Assembly (NCBI RefSeq): GCF_032854445.1
Contig: NC_088300.1
Span: forward strand, 38,904,458 to 38,968,457
Source of the DNA: Liolophura sinensis
Taxonomy: Eukaryota; Mollusca; Polyplacophora; Chitonida; Chitonidae
Reading direction: 5' to 3'
Length of the DNA stretch: 64,000 nt
The notes under the pieces are model-generated. The model searched no databases. It saw nothing but the letters and a program-made list of their open reading frames with translations, and had not been told where the DNA came from. Position numbers and translations under genes: made by a program. This document shows positions 44,465 through 54,500 of the stretch, one piece after another. How positions within the stretch are numbered: the first letter of the stretch is position 1; each line of letters begins with the position of its first letter.

Positions 44465-45412
44465 ATATACTGTGTCTCGGCTGGTAGAGCGCCTGCTTCG
44501 GAGGCGGTAAATCCAGGGTTAATCCTGAGTCGGGTCAGACTTATGACGTTAAAAGGGGAAGTTGTAACTTCCTCGCTTGGTGTTCAGCATTAAAGGAGAA
44601 GAAAATATAAAAATGATGTCAAAATCAGATGAAAGAACGTCAAAACCTATTTGCAAATATAGTCTTTAATATTTTTTTTTTGATTTTTCTTTTCAAGAGA
44701 AAGTGGTATTTGAAAAGATTTTTGTATGGTGGGTATTTGGGGCCAACTTTTGGTATTTATCGTTGTTGCATAACAATGCTCTAAATAAGGATGTGACGCT
44801 TGTTTAATAAATTTTTTTGAATGTAAATTTGTTGTTTATATCGAAACATATGCATTTAGCGAAAATTATGATAATATTTATGAACATATTAAAAATATAA
44901 ATATGATCCAAGTTGAGGTTTAATACATTTGTTAGCTGAAAAGAACAAATTCTAGTGAAAAATATTTATCAAACCTGTGTTACATCATCATTTATGACAT
45001 TCTTAAACAAAGACAATAAATGACAAAAGGTGGTCCCAAATACCCACCATACAAAAATTATTTTCAAGCGTCTTTTTCTTCTTAGGGAAAAATCGGAAAA
45101 AGTATTGAAGACCACATTTAGGAATAACTTTTCGCACTCTTTAATCTGAACTTTATGTCATTTTTATGTTTTCTCCACCTTTAAGGGGATAATGCAACGT
45201 CTAATTCACCAGTATCGATATAATGGCTCGGGTGGGGCGACTTTCTTCCCTTCAGTAAGTCATCTCAGTGAAGCAGCGGTAAATAAAACAGCGGGGGAAA
45301 TCCGCCATGCAACGAGGAGGCACACTACACGTGCATGCACTCTAATGACTCTTCGTCGTTATATCACTGAAAAATTGTCCAGTACGACGTTGAACCCATA
45401 GGCACTCAGTCA
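44465..45412 (+). mobile_element. SINE-B second copy, split by a MITE
   Basis: The 5' part (44468-44593) has the tRNA-like head 'ggctggtagagcgcctgctt' and 'ggaagttgtaacttcctcgc'; the 3' part (45181-45412) resumes exactly at 'ggggataatgcaacgtc' with 'tataatggctcgggtggggc' and 'cagtacgacgttgaaccca'. The two parts join seamlessly when the intervening 587 bp and one TTAA are removed, by comparison with the 39714 copy. Confidence 0.92.
44594..45180. mobile_element. MITE, 587 bp, TTAA target site, long inverted repeats
   Basis: Flanked by TTAA at 44590-44593 and 45181-45184. The left end AGGAGAAGAAAATATAAAAA pairs with AGGTGGAGAAAACATAAAAA, the reverse complement of the right end. Inverted similarity continues inward ('tttttgtatggtgggtattt' near 44722 against its complement near 45040). 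No coding capacity. TTAA duplication plus terminal inverted repeats is the pattern of piggyBac-type non-autonomous elements; that class assignment is inference. Confidence 0.88.
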
Positions 45413-45544
45413 CTCACTCTTGTGGCAGGGCGAGTCCATGTCGCTAAAGTGCTGCCGCCACCGTATTACCGTATACAGACGCGCCATTAAAACGGGGTCT
45501 CTCTCTCAGAGTGTTCAGGTGTAACTCTTGTGTCACTAAATACA

Positions 45545-45713
45545 TATATATATACACTCTAAAACATAACACTAATTGGGTAGGAGGGGACAAGAAGGGA
45601 ATGGTAATGGGCCATCTTCCACTACACTGCGCCCTGTTAAATTAGGGTATATTTTAAGCTACGTACATAACAGTGGCTACTAGTATTTTATTTTACCTTG
45701 TAACTTCACCGAT
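45545..45713 (-). repeat. Dispersed ~165-bp repeat, copy 2
   Basis: Near-identical reverse complement of 23677-23840, again with a short TA tract at the 'ctctaaaacataac' edge (45540-45553). Confidence 0.9.
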
Positions 45714-46308
45714 CATCTACAACTTACTGCTTACATGTTTGTGTACTTCTTAGAATGGCATGTTGATGATTGTTCTATGTATTGCCTTCATTCTTATCTT
45801 GTATATACAAATTCACTCATGTTTCCTTATTTATCAACAACGGAAAATCAGGGCATTTGAGTCCTCGCCGATTTGAGTGAATTTACTTCGTGCAAAAAAA
45901 CTTTTGTTATTACATATGTTGCAGTTTGATGCAATTTTTGTATTGCAAATCAAAGTGGTATACCTTGCATAATAAACAAATTTGTTGTATTTTGTATAAC
46001 TGATTATGCATGTATCAGAAGTAAGTCTGGTGATAATATTTTCCTCATTCTTTTTTATTTCTCTTTTCCGAGAAAAAACTTGGTAACTACATGTAAATAT
46101 TGAAATGCAAATAAACTGCACCGAAGTCAAACTGTTAGTCTACATGGATACAACCATGTTTGATTGAATAATTTTACCTGGAGCTCCGACATTAAATCAT
46201 GCTGGCTTTAATTCATTTGTAGGTGTTTGTTTTCTTGTCTAATACATGTATTTACATGTGACACATTCGTAGTGCTATTAAACTCGAAATTAAATTCATG
46301 CCACTTAC
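45714..46308. other. Non-coding stretch
   Basis: Presumed intron or 3' flank of the P2X7-tail gene. I looked on the minus strand for the expected continuation of that domain (an AYRQ-type motif) and did not find it. Confidence 0.4.
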
Positions 46309-46536
46309 TTGTGTGGTGGATCATTGTCATCGGTGGTTCCATAGTCTTCCAAAAAGTCATAAATGGACGTTAATATAACATGCCTGTTCGTACAGTTGAC
46401 AGTAAAGCCTTCGTGCTCGGTGATACAAACTAAGTCTTGCTGCTGTTCGTCCATCATGTCTATAATCCTCGGCACTTCCTGGCAGCAGAGGCACTCTACA
46501 TTAACTGGCATAAGAACATAGTTCTCACAATTACAC
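46309..46536 (-). CDS. Exon for P2X7-type intracellular Cys-rich domain protein
   Basis: A 228-bp exon between acceptor TTATTTTTAG and donor AA|GTAAGT. Reads CNCENYVLMPVNVECLCCQE, then VPRIIDMMDEQQQDLVCITE, then HEGFTVNCTNRHVILTSIYD and FLEDYGTTDDNDPPH. The spacing of Cys and the CITEHxGF...C.N..V motif is that of the zinc-binding C-terminal 'ballast' domain of P2X7 receptors. In many invertebrates it occurs in proteins without the channel. No channel exons are seen in this window. The usual final part of the domain must lie on another exon, not found. Function unknown. Confidence 0.75.
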
Positions 46537-47348
46537 CTAAAAATAATATAAATTTGATGTTGAGAGAGAACCATATATAGGTCCGTAGATTTCTTGATGC
46601 GGTGAGAAAGTTTTTTCTAAATCTCAACTGACGTAAAATATCTGTTTTTGTAAAAATATGCATCTTGGCAAATTTTCACTTGCATGTTGTCTACTCAATA
46701 TGACGTGAATCAAAAAAGGTTGAATCTTTTTATTTAATCGTGATATTCGAGATCGATGATATTAGGGCACTTTACCGCTTGAGGCAGCGGAAAGCAGACG
46801 ATGAGGTGATAGATAACATGGGAGGGAATAGGAAAATGAATAACACTGGGCAATATTGTGAGAGCTACAGCTTATAATAACCAGAAATAACAGTATGCTT
46901 GCTATAGAACAATCTGCGTAGCATATGTAAATTATGAACGTTAACGAAACCTAGTTTGGGACATATGACGCCGTGATTCAGAGGTCTGTATTAGTTTCCA
47001 TGTTATTTTGACAATGTGTTCACCTCCGTGTCTGCGTGAGGAAAGCGTGTTAAACCACTAACGCCGGGATGTCCGCGGTCTCGAATAGCAAAGAAATTTA
47101 ATTATTTGATTGGCGATTTAAGCTATACTCAAGAATATTTCATTTATAATACGGCGGCCACCATTATAGTGCTATGAAATCGCAAAATAGCAAGGAATTA
47201 ACTGAGATAATATGCAGTTACCAGCTCAAGTTGTCGGTCCGAAAATCTTTAGGTTTCTGACAGCTATCGCCGTGGGCTCGCTGTCAGGTGAATGAGAGGA
47301 GCGGTTTAGGGCTCCAAGCGCTGAATCGGTTCGTATAGAATCATATAC
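46537..47348. other. Presumed intron of the P2X7-tail gene
   Basis: Holds a short SINE-A fragment; no further exon with fitting phase recognised. Confidence 0.35.
47100..47175 (-). mobile_element. SINE-A 3' fragment
   Basis: 'ttatttgattggcgatttaa' then 'gctatactcaagaatatttc' and 'ggcggccaccattatagtg': the complement of the SINE tail, about 75 bp. Confidence 0.75.
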
Positions 47349-47415
47349 CTATGTACGGGTCGATAGGTGGCATACGCACTGGAATGTCCAGTATGTCTGT
47401 TTCGCAGTCTGACAT
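47349..47415 (-). CDS. Candidate first exon of the P2X7-tail gene
   Basis: ATG at 47415 opens MSDCETDILDIPVRMPPIDP followed by YI and a donor G|GTATAT at 47349-47344. Such short acidic N-termini are common in this protein type, and it lies upstream on the same strand. However its phase (1) does not join directly to the 46536 exon (needs phase 2), so an unseen exon would be required. The same frame is open further upstream to an ATG at 47529. Low confidence. Confidence 0.25.
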
Positions 47416-48379
47416 GATTTTATTGTGGTATTGTCTCGTCGAAGATATAATTTGGTACCAGTGAACAGTGTTGTCCAGTATGGGCCAGTTCCCCACGGTG
47501 ACGTCAGAGGGATCACGTGACGGGCACATGAATTCGGCTCTGGCTGACGGCTCCCCGTCGGGAGAGCAAATAATCGCCGCGGGAAGCGTGTGAGGCGGAG
47601 AACAAACACGCAGATTCGTTATAATGAGGGCTTATGAGATAATTATTAAATAAATACCGATGATCATAAGATGTTGACAGTATTCATTTAATCTGGGATT
47701 AATTTATATTAGTCCCAGATAGATTAAATGCAGACGTACACTGCATGAACCCACTGTCCATATCCACCCTACATGAACTAGAGGGTTCACGTATAACTTG
47801 TTGCACTCCACGCATACACAATATATGAACCCACTGCAAGGCATTCGTACTGATCATCTATACGTCTATATACAGCATGACCCACTGACCACTATCTAAC
47901 CAGTGAGTGGGTCTGTGCATAAGAGCTTTAATCTGTATTTATCATGGTTAAAAATACGTACCACCACAACCCAATTTTTCGTTTGACACCATTATACTAT
48001 TGTTTATTTAGAGTGAAAAGAGGTGAGATGAGATGGTTTGTAAGTATGTAAAACTATGTAGGTGTATTCATTCTACATAGGCATTACTCATGTAATATAT
48101 TCAGTGCTTGTAGACCTATCATTTGGATGAGGGAGGCGGATGATGTGACCATTCCACATTTCTCATCATTAAATAAATCATTCTCTTGTGCGTCTGTGTC
48201 AGTAAATATTTTCACTGCAGGCAACTGTTTGCGGGAAAATGAGTAAGTTGCTGATTAATTCCCGCAACTTAAAACAAACACGCGTAGAAGTTTCTGTCAG
48301 CTATCAGCGTGCCCTGTGTGAGATTTCCCGCGATTTGTCCGTGTCTCCTTGAGTGAAGAGGGCCATACACACGAACGAA
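47416..48379. other. Non-coding stretch
   Basis: Includes an inverted pair 'taatctgggatta'/'tagtcccagatagatta' (47690-47726) and motifs like 'gaacccactg' that resemble the 63-bp minisatellite. No gene seen. Confidence 0.35.
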
Positions 48380-48600
48380 TGACGTCATACATCAAAACCA
48401 TTGCGATAGTATGGCTCCTGCTGACAGCACCTGACTGCAGCTGGATACTCGACGTCATCGATTCATGCCTAGTTGTGATGTCCACGCATGACGATGACGT
48501 TTACCGCAGGAGAAGACGACTACGATAAATTGGGATAAATGTTTTGGACAAATTAATGAAATATTAAACAAAATCACTCACACTGGGTAAGTTTTTACAA
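48380..48600. promoter_or_regulatory. Candidate promoter and 5' UTR exon for the SIAH gene
   Basis: CpG-richer segment with a full CRE palindrome TGACGTCA at 48380-48387 and further GACGTCAT/GACG motifs to about 48500, followed by a donor-like CTGG|GTAAGT at 48583-48592. SIAH needs an upstream non-coding exon because its ATG exon starts with an acceptor at 51515. This is the nearest composition-based candidate; inference only. Confidence 0.2.
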
Positions 48601-49368
48601 TAGACTAACAGTTTGGTTATCACCCTGCCTTAAAGATATATCAGATGAACGCTATAAAGACTGTTATAGCTGTCAAGTTGTACCGCATTGATCTCTTACT
48701 GTGCTGCGCCATCTTGGTTTGTTATTCACATTTCACATTGGAAGTATAATTTGATACGACAGAAGGTTTTGCTATCTCAGATAAAGATGGTTGAACCGTT
48801 GTGTTTGTTAAGAACCTCAATGCTGAGCTGGTTGTTTACATTGTGGCCTCCTAAGGTTCAATTTTGCAACTAAATGTTGTGTACTCCCTCCCCCCATCTC
48901 ATCCTCCATCACCACCATCCTCGTGTTGTATTTCGTGGGGATTTATTCGCCCATAATTATTTGAAACTAACAAACACATCAGCCGTAACTTTACAACATT
49001 CAGCTTCATGTTAAACAGTGATAATTAGATACTATAATACTGAAAATTTCAAACACAGATAAACGGAGATACAGACTACCAGTTTTGGTCACGGTAGTGA
49101 GAGCACTGCATGTTTTCATTGTTTTGATTTTAACATTTTTATATCATCATCATGTCAGCCTTTGTCACACATAAGGATGACAAGTAACACTAAATGTTTA
49201 AATGCTAAAACTGCAACTTTTCAGTATCTGTGCCAACATTTTGCATTTTTACTACTGCAGGCTATCTTTTGAAGGCCTAGCGGGTCACTCAAGTTCACAG
49301 CAAAATTAGACTAAATTTCTAAAACTATAATATGTGGAAGAAAGCTTTGTGGTGCAGAAATGTCTGAT
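48601..49368. other. Non-coding stretch
   Basis: No exon or repeat recognised. Confidence 0.4.
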
Positions 49369-49369
49369 A

Positions 49370-49545
49370 CTGTGGTCGCTTTGAGCTCATGTTGACTTCC
49401 TCTCCCTCCGTACGTGGAAAGGTCTGCCAGCAACCTGCAGATGATCATGGGTTTCCGCCCGGCTCTGTTGGGTTAGGTCCCACCATAATGCTGGTCGTCG
49501 TTGTGTAAGTGAAATATTCTTACAATATCGTGAAATACATAAATT
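49370..49545 (+). mobile_element. SINE-A copy, degenerate, 5'-truncated
   Basis: 'tgtggtcgctttgagctcatg', 'cagcaacctgcagatgatca', 'ccataatgctggtcgtcgtt' and 'taagtgaaatattctta' are in SINE order. Confidence 0.85.
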
Positions 49546-50408
49546 TATCAGAAATGTCCGAAATGATGATTACGAAATATTTACAGTGTACTTACTGTTA
49601 TAACAATATAATTAAGGAAGGCAATTTTACGGGACTGATGTCAAAAACATATGAGAGTAGAGCATTATTTGACCCTGTGCATGACCCCATGCTGAGATGG
49701 TCCAAGTATACATGTACACCAGTTTGTACATTAGCATGCAGACTGTGCTTTTATGTCCCCTCATGGAATAGATATACATGTGTACATTGGCATGATTATC
49801 AGTCTCCCAAATTACTGTACAATTTTGTCCAATTGACAGACTGCATTGCAAGGAGAATGGCTATATTGTGATTTTCATATATCTTGAATTAATAAAATAG
49901 CTTTTAATATAAGCATTTGAAGATGAATTATGTTATAAAACTGCATTTTTCAGTAATTTACTGGGATATGCGATGATGTTATATCATCAAATAAATATTC
50001 AACCTTAGGGTGGACATTTTCAAATGGTCACACATATATGCAATCATAAACAGTGTTATTGCAAATAGGTCAACCGAATGTCCCAATCGTTGATAGTATG
50101 TGTTCAGTCTTTCTTGGACGTCACAATGTTATGACATCACATAAGAAAGTATGCTTCAGTTTTGCACGAGCATTCTCAAGGAGGCTCCTGCATCCATATA
50201 ATTTTACATGCATGCGTTAGCTTTCAAAAATTTGGGTCGAATTGAAGCTGGTAAAGAAATCAGTTGTTGCGTAAAAACCAAAAAAAGCAAGATTCCATAG
50301 GTGACATTTTTTGAAAGCAAATAAGTGGGCTATTGGAGGAAAAATGCAGAAAGTTCAGTTTGTATCAGTTAGACTGAAAATTTATTATTATTCTGTGGCA
50401 TAACAGAG

Positions 50409-50677
50409 GGGCCTCCGTGGCTCAGTCGGTTAGCGCACTAGCGCAGCGTAATGACCCAGGAGCCTCTCACCAATGCGGTCACTGTGAGTTCAATTCCAGC
50501 TCATGCTGGCTTCGTCTCCGGCCGTAAGTGGGAAGGTTTTCCAGCAACCTGCGGATGGTCGTGGGTTTCCCCCGGGCTGTGTCTGGTTTCCACCCACCAT
50601 AATGCTGGCCGCCGTCGTATAAGTGAAATATTCTTGAGTGCGGCGTAAAACACCAATCAAATAAATAAATAAATAAA
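50409..50677 (+). mobile_element. SINE-A, full length, 15-bp target-site duplication
   Basis: Head 'gcctccgtggctcagtcggt' through the (AAATA)n tail, little diverged. The direct repeat TGTGGCATAACAGAG lies at 50394-50408 and 50678-50692 without mismatch. A young insertion upstream of the SIAH ATG exon. Confidence 0.95.
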
Positions 50678-50692
50678 TGTGGCATAACAGAG

Positions 50693-51515
50693 TATTCTCT
50701 GGCAAGAAATATATGAAAAATCTTGAAATGATACATTCTTTTCAAACTGTTACTACATACATACTGTTGAGTGGAAAGTGGTACATGTTTTACATGTGTA
50801 TAACAGTTATAGGTGCAACATGTATATATGACGGGAGCATGCTGTGGCTCAGTGATATGGTGTGGGAGTTCAAAACCAGCCTCATGACAGTGCTCAAGAA
50901 ACAGTCAGTGTAATCGTGTGTTTGGTATGTGCACACATGAAAGTTTGACATTAACTTGCCTGAGATCTACCATGAAATATGTATGTAAATTTCTTGAGTT
51001 TGACATTGAACAAACATCTGGTTAAAAAAAACAAAAATAACATATGTATTTGTTCAAGTTATGGTTTTTTTGAGAGCAGAGGTGTTACTGTATCTAATTC
51101 TGTTAAGTACATCTGTATGTATCTTAAGGAGTTTAGAGTTAGAGCTTAATCTCTTTTATTGCTGAATGCCTGAAGGTACATGTAAAAGAAGTTCTGCTGT
51201 ACCTTGTGACCTGTCAGGCAATGTTCTATTTTTGATTACATGGACTGTAAAATGGGCATCTGAAAAAAAGCTTTAACATAAATTATTACTTTCATAGACA
51301 AACAAAGGAGGAAGTTAAGGAGCTGAATATTTGTGAGCCTAAGAAATGAAATGGGTCTCATTTGTGCCTCTCAGACATAGTAAGAAATTATGGTAACAAA
51401 AGTGTCACATAACATGATGCAGTACATGTATATGAAGGTCTTCCTTTGCCTGATCAATCTCAATACTCTCCTATTGAGGTCTGTTTGATTGATGGCAGGT
51501 TTGTTTCATTTTCAG
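50693..51515. other. Non-coding, presumed SIAH 5' intron
   Basis: No exon recognised; ends in the acceptor 'ttcattttcag' before 51516. Confidence 0.45.
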
Positions 51516-54500
51516 AATGCGTGACTTTGGATGACAGTTTAAGAATGTCTCGGCAGTCAGTGTCGTGTATTAAAGGCAGGGGCCACACACCCAATGGTAA
51601 GAACATTAAAAGTTAGTTTGCCATATGTTTGCCATATTTAAGTATGTAATCTATAACTGAATGTGTCCATACTAAGTGTGTTTAGTGTTAAACCATATGT
51701 GGTATTATCAGTCTTTGAAAAATCTCCTGCTGGTACACTTATTTATTCATTTGTTTGATTGGTGTTTTACCCTGTATTCAAGAATAATTGACTTATATAT
51801 GACGATGACCAGTATTATGAACTTGTGGGTGGAGACGGCGTAGAGCACGTGGGAAACCAACGGCCATCCGCTGGTTGATGGAAGACCTTCACATGTACAG
51901 CTGGAGAGGAAGCCAGCATTAGCTGGTGCATTTAGTTAGCAAATCTATTATAACATGACTAAATTGGCAATTGGTCTCTAAGAGATTCACACTTTTGTTC
52001 ACTCCATAAATGCCCTATTTATAAATGAAAAGTTATCTCTAAATTGTGTTTACCTGCCTGAGTTGTTGTCATCTCCATATGTTTCAGTTTCAAATGCCAG
52101 CAACACAGATTTGGCCGCTCTGTTTGAGTGTCCAGTCTGCTTCGACTATGCCCTGCCTCCCATCATGCAATGTCAGAGTGGGCATATTGTGTGTTCCACA
52201 TGTCGACAGAAACTGACCATGTGCCCCACATGTCGGGGACCCTTAGGTAACTTCTACTTCGCATTTATACAACCACATAGCCTGATGTATTTGATGCATA
52301 GTCAAGTTCCCCATTGAGTCTTTGGGCTAAAGCATCACCAATTTATCTCTTTGTACTAGGGATGTTGTGTGTTGGATTTTCAGCTCCTGATGAATTTGCT
52401 GGGAATTCTTGAAACATAGCGTCTATTGGTGTAAATGTTGACTATGTACATCTGGATAAATAATATAGGGTAAGTGACCTAAAGTTTCGCCCTGGGACTC
52501 GAAAAGTGTATCCCAAGATTCATTGCGTTGGTTGTGGCTGACCGAGTGCTGCGGAAGAGAATCAGGGGTGGTCAGGGGATTATACTGACAGCTCACGCTT
52601 CGCTGAGCAGTTGGTCTGGGCTCCTACCACCAACTGTTCATGTTTTAATCAGTTTTCATTGCACTAATTTTGGTGCATGCACTTCACAACAGGTTAATTG
52701 TTTTCTTGTTATTTTGTGATAAATGAGAATTTGGGAGAAAACTCTGTTGAGATTAAGGTTGACTACCCAGTATCTTTATGCATGTGTAGTGTCATGTCAA
52801 ATATCTGTTTTTATACTGGAGGGCTTTCCGTATACAAAGTCGTAGCAGAACTTAGCACACCGCAAATCCATACTTGCAAACTAGGCCTACCAGCAGATGA
52901 GATGAAGATGTCAAATTGCGATCAAAACGACACCTACATGCGTGGTCATGCTTTGAGACAGTGTTCGGAATTTAAAGGTTCGATCTCATTCATGGCTATA
53001 TTTAAACATTTACACATAAGCCTCAGTGACTTGATCCCACGTGGCGAGGCTTAGCAGCCAGAGGTACCAAGTGCCATTCAGGGTTATGAAACCGGCAGGG
53101 GACTAATCACTCTCTGCTGACATCTTGCCGCCAACTCAGATCATGTAATAGTGAACAACAGTAACTTACGTGCGAAACTTTAGGTCGTTTACTGTAGAAA
53201 TTAAAGTAAAAAAGAAACCTCAGAATTGAGAAGTTATTTTAATTTTTAAAGCATGCATGTATTTGTGTTTACCATGCCCATTTAGTGCATAGTAGTATAT
53301 TGCACATAAAGTTTGGTATGTAAAATTGCATTTTCACAAGCACATAAAAACCTTACAATGATACTTTTTGATTCCAATACTTAAGTTTTTCAGATGAGAA
53401 ATTGATAAGAGTTCACAAAAAACTCTCAAGTGGATCAGTAAGAATAAAGCAAAATTTGTCACTTGAAAAACGCTAAATACCGTATTTTCCATCAGTACTC
53501 CGTGTTTTTCAAAAGTGATATTGGATGTGAATGAGGGCAACCTCTGCAACAGTGCTATATTTTTGTGGCAGTACAATACCTCTCCAAATTTTAGCAGAGG
53601 AGTACTGGCTTGTATCTTTAGAGTACTGCCTAATCAGAGAAAACCATTTCAGTCTATTCTGTGTTACCAGCATTGTCTTCATGATTTTGATCCTCATCAG
53701 TGATATCAACAGGTATTCAGTGGAGTGATTTCCATGGACCCACATGTGGCCATTTTGAGTGGGTCCTGAATAAAGTGTTTTTGTTATTTTCTTTTCTTCT
53801 TTGGACAAATTGTAGAGTTAAACCGTTGTTACATGTTAATAAACATTTGAATATGTAATGTTTTAAACTACATGTTTGCAGACGCAATCTGCTGCACCTG
53901 ATAGATGCTCTTGCAGTAAGAAAATGGTGACCTTTCAGGGCCATATCTAGAAAAAAAAATATTAATATTCTGTTTGCAACTGTAAAGTGCTGCTGCCGAT
54001 ACTGAATAATGTACAGATTACTACTAGCTAGACCAAAACTGTTTTAGTTCACATGTTTCACACTGAATTTCAAATCAAATCATAATCAGAATTCTGATTA
54101 TATCCACAGCTACTGGATATATTAGGGGGAAAATCTGATTATATTCTCAGCCACTGGGTATATAAGGAAAAAAATTGTTTTCCTTATTTACCCAGCAGCT
54201 GTGGATATCATCAGATTTTCCCCTTAATACATCCAGTGGCTGTGGATATAATCAGATTTTCCCCTTAATACATCCAGTGGCTGTGGATATAATCAGATTT
54301 TCCCCTTAATACATCCAGTGGCTGTGGATATAATCAGATTTTCCCCTTAATACATCCAGTGGCTGTGGATATAATCAGATTTTCCCCTTAATACATCCAG
54401 TGGCTGTGGATATAATCAGATTTTCCCCTTAATACACCCAGCGGCTGTGGATATAATCAGATTTTCCCCTTAATACATCCAGTGGCTGTGGATATAATCA

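Noticed and set aside
47220-47290. Bridging exon between the candidate first exon and the P2X7-tail exon
   Set aside because: Acceptor and donor look fair, but each reading frame that fits the phases meets a stop or gives the wrong exit phase.
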